From: Streptomyces hokutonensis
Lineage (GTDB): Bacteria; Actinomycetota; Actinomycetes; Streptomycetales; Streptomycetaceae
Direction: 5' to 3'
DNA: 64,000 nucleotides
Assembly (NCBI RefSeq): GCF_000376565.1
Contig: NZ_BARG01000075.1
Coordinates: 1 to 64,000 of the forward strand
In this document: in pieces, positions 8,651-15,266 of the stretch
How the letters are laid out: each line of letters begins with the position of its first letter
How positions within the stretch are numbered: the first letter of the stretch is position 1
Program-made: the position numbers and the translations under genes
Notes under the pieces: model-generated
Seen by the model: the letters and a program-made list of their open reading frames with translations, nothing else
Told to the model about the DNA's origin: nothing
Databases searched by the model: none

Positions 8651-9931
8651 GTGTCGCGGACAGTTCGGCCTCGGCTGCTGTGCATCGTGTTTCACGTGAA
8701 ACGTCGCTCACTGCTCCACGGCATCATCAGCCGCAGCCGCGCGGCCGAACCCCGCGATCGGAAGCCTCTCGGATCACTCGGAGAGGGCACGGAGTTGTCC
8801 ACAGAGGTGGAATTCTCCACAGAACAACAGGCCTCACTGGTTCACGACCCTGAAGACATGGGAGGCTCTGTTCATTGCGAGCCTGAAGTCGAGGAGAGTG
8901 AATCCTTGCGGTCCGACGCCAACATCGCGGGACCGATGACCGATCCGGTCCCCGGTCCCCGTACCGAGTCGATGGGGGAGGATGTTTCACGTGAAACACC
9001 GCCCCCTATGGACGACACTCCCATCGGTCGTGCTGCCCAACTGGCTGTGGAAGCCCTAGGTCGTGCGGGCGAGGGCCTGCCGCGACCAGAGCAGACCCGA
9101 ATCATGGTTGTCGCCAACCAGAAGGGCGGGGTGGGCAAGACGACGACGACCGTCAATCTTGCCGCTTCGCTGGCACTGCACGGTGCCCGTGTTCTGGTGG
9201 TCGACCTCGACCCCCAGGGCAATGCCTCCACGGCACTGGGGATCGATCATCACGCGGAAGTCCCTTCCATCTATGACGTGTTGGTCGACAGCAGGCCTCT
9301 CTCCGAGGTGGTTCAGCCGGTTCCCGATGTCGAGGGTCTCTTCTGTGCCCCTGCCACGATCGATCTCGCCGGTGCGGAGATCGAGCTGGTGTCCCTGGTG
9401 GCGAGAGAGAGCAGGCTGCAGCGGGCGATTCAGGCCTACGAGCAGCCGCTGGACTACATCCTCATCGACTGTCCGCCCTCGCTCGGCCTGCTGACGGTCA
9501 ATGCGCTGGTCGCCGGTGCGGAGGTCCTCATCCCGATCCAGTGCGAGTACTACGCGCTGGAGGGCCTCGGGCAACTGCTCCGCAATGTCGACCTGGTGCG
9601 GGGTCACCTCAACCCCAACCTGCATGTGTCGACCATCCTGCTCACCATGTACGACGGTCGGACGCGTCTCGCGTCCCAGGTCGCGGACGAGGTGCGCAGT
9701 CACTTCGGCGACGAGGTGCTGCGGACGAGCATTCCCCGCTCGGTCCGTATCTCCGAGGCGCCGAGTTATGGGCAGACGGTACTGACCTACGATCCCGGAT
9801 CGAGCGGTGCCCTCTCCTACTTTGAGGCAGCAAGGGAAATCGCACTGAAGGGTGTGGGCGTCAGCTACGACGCACCACATGCGCACATCGGCGCGCAGAG
9901 CGACCAGAGCATGGTGGAGGGCATCCAGTGA
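8651..9931 (+). CDS. parA: Chromosome partitioning ATPase ParA (start uncertain)
   Basis: The ATPase core begins near residue 149 of this frame: deviant Walker A KGGVGKTTT at 158-166, DLDPQGNAST, and LIDCPPSLG. In Streptomyces ParA assembles along the hyphal tip and positions ParB-bound origins during growth and sporulation. The N-terminal 120-148 residues are variable and I cannot fix the start. The frame opens at GTG 8651, and a TTG at 8909 has the best ribosome site (GAGGAGAG, 7 nt away). ATGs lie at 8858, 8936, 8972 and 9008. Two parS sites and a perfect DnaA box lie inside this 5' part; parS at 8984 would be read as VSRET. The stop overlaps parB (GTGA). Confidence 0.9.
   Translation: MSRTVRPRLLCIVFHVKRRSLLHGIISRSRAAEPRDRKPLGSLGEGTELSTEVEFSTEQQASLVHDPEDMGGSVHCEPEVEESESLRSDANIAGPMTDPVPGPRTESMGEDVSRETPPPMDDTPIGRAAQLAVEALGRAGEGLPRPEQTRIMVVANQKGGVGKTTTTVNLAASLALHGARVLVVDLDPQGNASTALGIDHHAEVPSIYDVLVDSRPLSEVVQPVPDVEGLFCAPATIDLAGAEIELVSLVARESRLQRAIQAYEQPLDYILIDCPPSLGLLTVNALVAGAEVLIPIQCEYYALEGLGQLLRNVDLVRGHLNPNLHVSTILLTMYDGRTRLASQVADEVRSHFGDEVLRTSIPRSVRISEAPSYGQTVLTYDPGSSGALSYFEAAREIALKGVGVSYDAPHAHIGAQSDQSMVEGIQ
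8689..8702. other. parS: parS site, exact GTTTCACGTGAAAC
   Basis: Exact 14-bp ParB-binding palindrome at the 5' end of the longest parA frame. ParB bound here could influence parAB transcription (inference). Confidence 0.95.
8795..8821. promoter_or_regulatory. DnaA-box pair in the parA 5' region
   Basis: A perfect Streptomyces DnaA box TTGTCCACA at 8795-8803 is followed 9 nt later by TTCTCCACA at 8813-8821 (one mismatch), same orientation. They sit between the two parS sites and upstream of the ParA ATPase core. Confidence 0.6.
8984..8997. other. parS: parS site, exact GTTTCACGTGAAAC
   Basis: Exact ParB-binding palindrome just before the conserved part of parA. If translation starts upstream it is read in frame as VSRET; if it starts at ATG 9008 the site lies in the leader. 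Confidence 0.95.
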
Positions 9932-11028
9932 GCGAGCGACGGAGGGGTTTGGGCCGTGGGCTCGGCGCACTGATCCCCGCAGCCCCGACCGGGGAGAAGA
10001 CGGTGGCTCCGGCCGCGATGGGAGGCGGCGCTGCTTCCGCGTCCCCCACGGTTGTACCAGTCATCACCGGCGACCGAGGAGTGGCCGCGGCGAAGGTCAC
10101 CACGCTGCCCCCGGTTTCCTACGACACAGAGGACACGTCGGCGTACGGCACTCCGGAGACGCCGGCGCCTCCCGTCGGTGCCTTCTTCGCCGAGCTGCCT
10201 CTCGACTCCATCACGCCGAACTCGCGTCAGCCGCGTGAGGTCTTCGACGAGGACGCGCTGCAGGAACTCGTCACCTCCATCAAGGAGGTCGGCCTTCTCC
10301 AGCCCGTCGTCGTACGGCAGATCGCCCCGACGCGCTACGAGCTCATCATGGGCGAGCGGCGCTGGCGGGCCTGCCGTGAGGCGGGACTTGAGGCGATCCC
10401 GGCGATCGTGCGGGCCACGGAGGACGAGAAGCTTCTCCTGGACGCCCTCCTGGAGAACCTGCACCGCGCCCAGCTGAACCCGCTCGAAGAGGCGGCTGCC
10501 TACGACCAGTTGCTCAAGGACTTCAACTGCACGCACGATCAGCTGGCGGACCGTATCGGGCGTTCTCGCCCGCAGGTCTCCAACACTCTGCGGCTGCTGA
10601 AGCTCTCGCCGTCGGTCCAGCGCCGGGTTGCGGCCGGAGTGCTCTCCGCCGGCCATGCCCGGGCGCTGCTGTCCGTGGACGACTCGGAGGAGCAGGACCG
10701 GCTGGCTCACCGGATCGTGGCGGAGGGGCTCTCGGTGCGGGCCGTCGAGGAGATCGTGCACCTGATGGATTCGCGGCCCCAGTCGGCTCAGCGCTCCAAG
10801 GGGCCGCGGGCCGGCGCCCTGGTCTCCCCAGCGCTGTCGGATCTCGCCACGCGTCTCTCTGATCGCTTCGAGACCCGGGTGAAGGTCGACCTGGGCCAGA
10901 AGAAGGGCAAGATCACTGTCGAGTTCGCCTCGATGGAGGATCTTGAGCGGATCCTCGGTTCCTTGGCTCCGGGCGAGGGACCGGTCCTGCAGAGGAGTCT
11001 GGTGGACGACTCGGAGGACGAGGCCTGA
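9928..11028 (+). CDS. parB: Chromosome partitioning protein ParB (parS-binding CTPase)
   Basis: The 366-residue protein has the N-terminal GLGRGLGALIP ParA-interaction box (residues 7-17), a linker, and the ParB/Srx CTP-binding domain with GERRWRAC at 142-149 and ENLHRAQLNPLEEA at 176-189. A helix-turn-helix around 202-226 (THDQLADRIGRSRPQVSNTL) and a C-terminal dimerisation domain from about 300 follow. It loads at parS, slides as a CTP clamp and organises the origin region. The parS sites across this window are its targets. GTG at 9928 overlaps the parA stop. Confidence 0.97.
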   Translation: MSERRRGLGRGLGALIPAAPTGEKTVAPAAMGGGAASASPTVVPVITGDRGVAAAKVTTLPPVSYDTEDTSAYGTPETPAPPVGAFFAELPLDSITPNSRQPREVFDEDALQELVTSIKEVGLLQPVVVRQIAPTRYELIMGERRWRACREAGLEAIPAIVRATEDEKLLLDALLENLHRAQLNPLEEAAAYDQLLKDFNCTHDQLADRIGRSRPQVSNTLRLLKLSPSVQRRVAAGVLSAGHARALLSVDDSEEQDRLAHRIVAEGLSVRAVEEIVHLMDSRPQSAQRSKGPRAGALVSPALSDLATRLSDRFETRVKVDLGQKKGKITVEFASMEDLERILGSLAPGEGPVLQRSLVDDSEDEA

Positions 11029-11072
11029 GCCGTCTCGCCTTCGGCATGGTTGTTTCTGTTCGTCCGACCAGC

Positions 11073-11115
11073 AGAGCGGGCCGTGTCCGGTGTGTACCGG
11101 AACGCGGCCCGCTCT
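11073..11115 (+). terminator. Terminator after parB
   Basis: An 11-bp perfect stem AGAGCGGGCCG / CGGCCCGCTCT encloses a smaller CCGGT/ACCGG hairpin and is followed by TTGCTTTCT. It starts 44 nt after parB. Confidence 0.8.
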
Positions 11116-11133
11116 TTGCTTTCTGTCGGTATC

Positions 11134-11161
11134 GATGCAATCGCATCATGGATACGATGCG
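11134..11161. promoter_or_regulatory. Overlapping GATGC/GCATC inverted repeats (candidate operator)
   Basis: GATGC (11134) - AATC - GCATC (11143), and CGCATC (11142) - 8 nt - GATGCG (11156). They lie in the only promoter-sized space upstream of the small ORF and GNAT gene. No regulator is identified. Confidence 0.35.
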
Positions 11162-11212
11162 TTCGGGTATGGCGCATCCACCTGGCAGCACCTCTTAGAG
11201 GAGGCAGGGGCC

Positions 11213-11470
11213 ATGCGAACGGTGAGCCGCACCGGACTGGTGAGCGCGGGTCTGGGCCTGGGAGCGGTCGGCGGATTCGTCGGCAGCCTGCTCAGGGAAC
11301 GCAGCGCTCTGACAGCCGCCCGCGACGCTGCGGGCGAAGGAAGCGAGGATCAGCCTTCATGGGGCGTCGGCTCGTACCGCTCACGTTGGACAACCTCCCG
11401 GACATTCCCCAGCGTTGCCGGTCGTGCGTCTTCTGGGAGCTGGACCCCGTCAGCGGCCAGGCCGCGGTAA
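11213..11470 (+). CDS. Candidate small protein, 85 aa, overlapping the GNAT gene start
   Basis: ATG at 11213 follows a very strong ribosome site (TTAGAGGAGGCAGGGGCC). The first 30 residues, MRTVSRTGLVSAGLGLGAVG then GFVGSLLRER, contain a glycine-rich hydrophobic segment that could span or dock at a membrane. The frame runs through the GNAT start at 11359 in another register to a stop at 11470; the part after about residue 50 looks non-native. The alternative is that this is an untranslated leader whose ribosome site is fortuitous. I do not recognise a family. Confidence 0.4.
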   Translation: MRTVSRTGLVSAGLGLGAVGGFVGSLLRERSALTAARDAAGEGSEDQPSWGVGSYRSRWTTSRTFPSVAGRASSGSWTPSAARPR

Positions 11471-11976
11471 GAGCGGGCACGACAGCCCTGGAGAAGGAAG
11501 CCTGGATCTCCGCCGTCCTACTGGACTGGGGCTCCTGCGGGCGGGTCGTCTACGTCGACGACGTCCCGGTGGGCTTCGTCCTCTACGCGCCCCCTGCCTA
11601 CGTTCCTCGCTCAACGGCGTTTCCCACGAGCCCCGTCTCGCCGGACGCCGTGCAGCTGATGACGGCGTTCATCATGCCGGGCTACCAGGGACAGGGGCTG
11701 GGCCGCGTCATGGTGCAGACGGTCGCCAAGGATCTGCTGCGGCGGGGCTTCAAGGCGATCGAGGCCTTCGGTGACACCCGCTGGAAAGAGCCTTCCTGCG
11801 TACTGCCTGCCGACCATCTGCTCGCTGTGGGCTTCAAGACGGTCCGCCCGCACCCCGCCCACCCACGACTGCGGCTGGAGCTGCGCACAACGCTCTCCTG
11901 GAAGGAGGACGTGGAGCTGGCGCTTGACCGGCTGTTGGGGGCCGTACAGAAGGAGCCGGCGCTGCGACCGCTCTAG
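11359..11976 (+). CDS. GNAT family N-acetyltransferase
   Basis: The 205-residue protein has the acetyl-CoA-binding motif QGQGLGRVMVQTVAKDLL at about 113-130, typical of GNAT motif A, followed by FKAIEAFGD. A CRSCVFWE segment near residue 20 is characteristic of this actinobacterial subfamily. The substrate is unknown. ATG at 11359 follows GAAGGAAGCGAGGA; the open frame extends upstream but that portion is non-coding leader. The gene lies between parB and trxA, convergent with trxA, a conserved position in Streptomyces. Confidence 0.85.
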   Translation: MGRRLVPLTLDNLPDIPQRCRSCVFWELDPVSGQAAVRAGTTALEKEAWISAVLLDWGSCGRVVYVDDVPVGFVLYAPPAYVPRSTAFPTSPVSPDAVQLMTAFIMPGYQGQGLGRVMVQTVAKDLLRRGFKAIEAFGDTRWKEPSCVLPADHLLAVGFKTVRPHPAHPRLRLELRTTLSWKEDVELALDRLLGAVQKEPALRPL

Positions 11977-12012
11977 GAGCGGCAAGGAACAGCTAGGGAC
12001 GGCTCCAAAGCA

Positions 12013-12042
12013 AATGGGCCGGCTCCGGGGAGTCGGCCCATT
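12013..12042 (+). terminator. Terminator after the GNAT gene
   Basis: A 9-bp stem AATGGGCCG / CGGCCCATT continued inward by GCTCC/GGAGT, 36 nt past the GNAT stop and next to the parS at 12046. Confidence 0.75.
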
Positions 12043-12045
12043 CAT

Positions 12046-12059
12046 GTTTCACGTGAAAC
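12046..12059. other. parS: parS site, exact GTTTCACGTGAAAC
   Basis: Exact site in an 18-bp palindrome (ATG...CAT flanks), ending 1 nt beyond the trxA stop codon in the trxA/GNAT convergent gap. Confidence 0.95.
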
Positions 12060-12060
12060 A

Positions 12061-12393
12061 TCACTCGGCGATGAAGTCCTCAAGGTCGCGGACGATCGCG
12101 GCCTTCGGCTTGGCACCGACGATGGTCTTGGCGACCTCGCCACCCTGGTAGACGTTCAGGGTCGGGATGGACATCACGCCGTACTTGGCGGCCGTACCCG
12201 GGTTCTCGTCGATGTTGAGCTTGACGATCTCGATCTTGTCGCCGTACTCGGCGGCGATGGCTTCGAGGGACGGAGCGATCTGACGGCACGGACCGCACCA
12301 GGCGGCCCAGAAGTCCACGAGGACGGGCTTGTCGCTCTTGAGGACGTCCTGCTCGAAGGTATCGTCGGTCACATTCTTCAGAGTGCCGGCCAC
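12061..12393 (-). CDS. trxA: Thioredoxin
   Basis: The 110-residue thioredoxin has the redox motif WCGPC at residues 32-36 and the cis-proline at SIPT (P77). It reduces protein disulphides in the cytosol and is recycled by TrxB. GTG at 12393 follows AAGGAG and gives the standard N-terminus. It lies 42 nt downstream of trxB on the same strand, so the two are probably co-transcribed from the SigR promoter upstream of trxB. A parS site lies directly beyond its stop. Confidence 0.98.
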   Translation of the reverse strand: MAGTLKNVTDDTFEQDVLKSDKPVLVDFWAAWCGPCRQIAPSLEAIAAEYGDKIEIVKLNIDENPGTAAKYGVMSIPTLNVYQGGEVAKTIVGAKPKAAIVRDLEDFIAE

Positions 12394-12435
12394 GGCGGGC
12401 TCCTTAACTTGATCGTGCGGTGGGGCGGATGGGGG

Positions 12436-13404
12436 TCAGACGGTGGTCTTCGCGGGCTCTGCCTTCTCCTCGTCCGCGAGGGCGGAGAGGAAACGCTCGG
12501 CGTCGAGAGCCGCGGAGCAGCCGGTGCCGGCGGCGGTGATCGCTTGGCGGTAGGTGTGGTCGACGACGTCACCGGCGCCGAAGACACCGGTCAGGTTGGT
12601 CCGGGTCGAGGGCGCCTCGACCTTCAGGTAGCCCTCGCCGTCCAGGTCCAGCTGGCCCTTGAAGAGCTCCGTGCGGGGGTCGTGGCCGATCGCGATGAAC
12701 AGACCCGTCACCGCGAGGTCCGAGAGCTCCCCGGTCTTCAGGTTGCGCAGCTTGAGGCCGGCCAGCTTCGGGTCGCCCTCGATCTCGGCGACCTCGCTGT
12801 CCCAGATGAACTTGATCTTCGGGTCGGCGAAGGCACGCTCCTGCATCGCCTTAGAGGCGCGCAGGCTGTCCCGGCGGTGGACGATCGTCACGGACTTGGC
12901 GAAGCGGGAGAGGAAGGTCGCCTCCTCCATCGCCGTGTCGCCACCACCGATGACGGCGATGTCCTGGTCCTTGAAGAAGAACCCGTCACAGGTGGCACAC
13001 CAGGAGACACCCCGACCGGAGAGCGCGTCCTCGTTCGGCAGACCCAGCTTGCGGTGCTGCGAGCCGGTGGTGACGATGACGGCCTTCGCCTTGTGCACGG
13101 TGCCCGAGGTGTCCGTGACGGTCTTGATCTCACCGGTCAGGTCGACGGAGACCACGTCGTCCGGGATCAGCTCGGCACCGAAGCGCTCGGCCTGGGCGCG
13201 CATGTTGTCCATGAGCTCGGGGCCCATGATGCCGTCCTGGAAGCCCGGGAAGTTCTCGACCTCGGTGGTGTTCATCAGCGCACCACCGGCGGTGACGGCG
13301 CCCTCGAACACCAGCGGCTTCAGCGACGCGCGCGCGGTGTAGAGCGCCGCCGTGTAGCCGGCGGGCCCGGAGCCGATGATGATCACGTTTCGGACGTCGC
13401 TCAC
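12436..13404 (-). CDS. trxB: Thioredoxin reductase (NADPH)
   Basis: The 322-residue flavoprotein has the FAD-binding IIGSGPAGYTAALYTA (residues 8-23), the redox-active CATC at 136-139, and the NADPH-binding GGGDTAMEEA from 153. It transfers electrons from NADPH to TrxA. GTG at 13404 follows GAGGAA. It is the first gene of the trxB-trxA pair, with a SigR-type promoter 72-99 nt upstream, as known for S. coelicolor trxBA. The sigM/anti-sigma genes lie upstream on the same strand. Confidence 0.98.
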   Translation of the reverse strand: MSDVRNVIIIGSGPAGYTAALYTARASLKPLVFEGAVTAGGALMNTTEVENFPGFQDGIMGPELMDNMRAQAERFGAELIPDDVVSVDLTGEIKTVTDTSGTVHKAKAVIVTTGSQHRKLGLPNEDALSGRGVSWCATCDGFFFKDQDIAVIGGGDTAMEEATFLSRFAKSVTIVHRRDSLRASKAMQERAFADPKIKFIWDSEVAEIEGDPKLAGLKLRNLKTGELSDLAVTGLFIAIGHDPRTELFKGQLDLDGEGYLKVEAPSTRTNLTGVFGAGDVVDHTYRQAITAAGTGCSAALDAERFLSALADEEKAEPAKTTV

Positions 13405-13475
13405 GGCTTGGTTCCTCGTCTCTGGACTGCGTCAGTACGACCGGTGGGAGCCCCTGTCAGAGCCTCCACCCCACC

Positions 13476-13503
13476 CAACGGATCCTACGGGGCCCGCATT
13501 CCC
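13476..13503 (-). promoter_or_regulatory. SigR-type promoter of trxBA
   Basis: Read on the minus strand, GGGAAT (13503-13498) and GTTG (13479-13476) are separated by exactly 18 nt. This is the consensus and spacing of the thiol-stress sigma factor SigR, whose classic target is trxBA. SigR itself is not encoded in this window. Confidence 0.88.
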
Positions 13504-13575
13504 GGTGTGTCCGGGCACACGGAGACAGCACACAGGAGGGAAGTACCACGCCGGCCGGCGATGAGGCCTCCGGAG

Positions 13576-14514
13576 TCAGGGATGGGCGTACGACTGCGTC
13601 AGGAGGACCTTGCCAGGAGCGGACGTCTGACCGCTCGTGCAGGCTGAGTCGACGATGTAAGCCGTGACCCGGCTGCTGTCGGAAGCGTCAGGCAGCACCA
13701 CGAGATAGACAGCGGTTCCGTCGTAGGTGCCTTGTTTGGCACCGAGGACATCCTCGTTGCCCCGGTTGATGCCCTGCCGGATGCAGCTCGGGATGGGATC
13801 CGAGGGCTGGATGAGCGTCTTGGTGGAGGGCTCTCCGTTGCCGGGTGCGGTTTCGGCCTTATAGGGGTGGCCGTCGCCGGTAGTGCCTCGACGCGTGGCC
13901 GTCCTGGTGGACAGCAGATCCGAGACCTCGCTCTCCAACTTCCCCTTGGAGAAGGTGTCCGCAGCGCTGGTCGGATTCCCGTGAGCCGCGTCGGACGTCT
14001 TGTGGTCGCCCAGCGACTGGAGGAACAGAGAGCCGGCCCCGAGAACGGCCGCGGTGAACACGGCTCCCAGGACGATCCTCCCGCGACGACCGCTGCGACT
14101 CCGGTCCTTGCGTCCGGGACCGGTCGCAGCATGCGCACGTCCCGACGGGCGGGCGGCCGGAGGCGATGTTTCACGTGAAACATGCGTCGCGGTGTCCTCG
14201 CCGGACACGGATCGGGACGCGCTCACCAAGGTGGGCGCGGCCAAGGTCTCCGGGGTGGTGGCACCCAGCAGCGCCTCGGCGGCGAGGGCCGCGTCGATAC
14301 GACCCGCGATCTCGGCGGGCATCCGCGGTGGACCGGGCAGTGTGCCCAGCAGTCCCCGGATCTCCTCCAGGGAGTCATAGACGTCCGCGCAGAGTTCACA
14401 CTCGTCCAGATGCTGTCGTACCTCGGCCGTCCTGGACGGCGGGAGGAGGCCCTCGGTGAGATCGGAGATCTCCGCGACATCCGGGTGCCCGGCCATGTCC
14501 GTCGTGGATGTCAC
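13576..14514 (-). CDS. Membrane-anchored zinc-finger anti-sigma factor
   Basis: The 312-residue protein has an N-terminal ZAS-type motif H35-x3-C39-x2-C42 (HLDECELC). A cytoplasmic linker, one membrane segment at about 147-168 (RIVLGAVFTAAVLGAGSLF) and an extracytoplasmic domain of about 140 residues follow. It should bind and inhibit the sigma factor encoded immediately upstream, whose stop overlaps this GTG start by 4 nt (GTGA). Redox- or zinc-dependent release is possible given the motif and trx neighbours, but that is inference. A parS site is embedded in the linker, read as HVSRET (residues 111-116). A later in-frame ATG (residue 7) is an alternative start. Confidence 0.85.
   Translation of the reverse strand: MTSTTDMAGHPDVAEISDLTEGLLPPSRTAEVRQHLDECELCADVYDSLEEIRGLLGTLPGPPRMPAEIAGRIDAALAAEALLGATTPETLAAPTLVSASRSVSGEDTATHVSRETSPPAARPSGRAHAATGPGRKDRSRSGRRGRIVLGAVFTAAVLGAGSLFLQSLGDHKTSDAAHGNPTSAADTFSKGKLESEVSDLLSTRTATRRGTTGDGHPYKAETAPGNGEPSTKTLIQPSDPIPSCIRQGINRGNEDVLGAKQGTYDGTAVYLVVLPDASDSSRVTAYIVDSACTSGQTSAPGKVLLTQSYAHP
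14168..14181. other. parS: parS site, exact GTTTCACGTGAAAC, inside the anti-sigma gene
   Basis: Exact site within coding sequence, in the disordered linker of the anti-sigma factor where the encoded residues (VSRET) are probably tolerated. Confidence 0.95.
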
Positions 14515-15239
14515 GCTCGCCCACCTCCGCCCTTCACAGCAGCTGAATCGCTCGGCCCTGCGTCCTTGGGACCCGACGATTCGCGTGGTCCCGCTGCCGG
14601 TGGGACGGATGTCCCCTGCGCCCGGTTCCGTCGTGCGCCCGGTTCCTCGTCGTCAGCGGCTCTTTCCGGCCGCAGATGGGTGAGGAGCGGAAGCAGTCTG
14701 GCTCTACCGCGTGCGCAGCGGCTCTTCACCGTGCCCGTCGGAACATCGAGGATGCTGGCGGCCTCGGCGACCGGGTAGCCCTGCATGTCCACGAGGACGA
14801 GGGCGGCGCGCTGGTCGGGCGGGAGGGTGCCCAGGGCTTCCAGCAGCTGGCGGTGCAGGTCGTTGCGCTCCGCCGGGGCGGCGGCCGACTCGTGCGGCTC
14901 CAGGAGCTGTTCGAGGCGCTCGGTGTCGTCGACCGGGGACGTCTTCCTGGATGCGGCCTTGCGGGCACGGTCCAGGCAGGCGTTCACGGTGATCCGGTGC
15001 AGCCAGGTCGTGACGGCGGACTGGCCGCGGAAGGTGTGGGCGGCCCGGTAGGCGGAGACCAGGGCGTCCTGGACCGCGTCAGCGGCCTCCTCGCGGTCGC
15101 CCAGCGTGCGGAGGGCCACGGCCCAGAGACGGTCCCGGTGGCGCCGTACGAGCTCACCGAAGGCGTCCGGGTCGCCTTCGACATGACGGGCGAGCAGATC
15201 CTGATCGCTCATGCCGTCGTGTCCGGCGCCTTCCGCCAT
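14511..15239 (-). CDS. sigM: ECF RNA polymerase sigma factor (SigM position)
   Basis: The 242-residue protein has a sigma-2 region at about 13-85 (DPDAFGELVRRHRDRLWAVA, DAVQDALVSAYR) and a sigma-4 region at about 130-190 (LPPDQRAALVLVDMQGYPVA, GTVKSRCARGRARL). It redirects RNA polymerase to a stress regulon. The symbol comes from synteny with the mycobacterial sigM-antisigma-trxB-trxA block, not from target knowledge; another Streptomyces sigma factor has also been called SigM. ATG at 15239 follows GGGAGGGGG. A 50-residue hydrophilic tail follows sigma-4. Only 27 bp separate it from the upstream pseudokinase gene. Confidence 0.85.
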   Translation of the reverse strand: MAEGAGHDGMSDQDLLARHVEGDPDAFGELVRRHRDRLWAVALRTLGDREEAADAVQDALVSAYRAAHTFRGQSAVTTWLHRITVNACLDRARKAASRKTSPVDDTERLEQLLEPHESAAAPAERNDLHRQLLEALGTLPPDQRAALVLVDMQGYPVAEAASILDVPTGTVKSRCARGRARLLPLLTHLRPERAADDEEPGARRNRAQGTSVPPAAGPRESSGPKDAGPSDSAAVKGGGGRA

Positions 15240-15266
15240 CGGACCCCCTCCCCCTTCGGTGAGACG

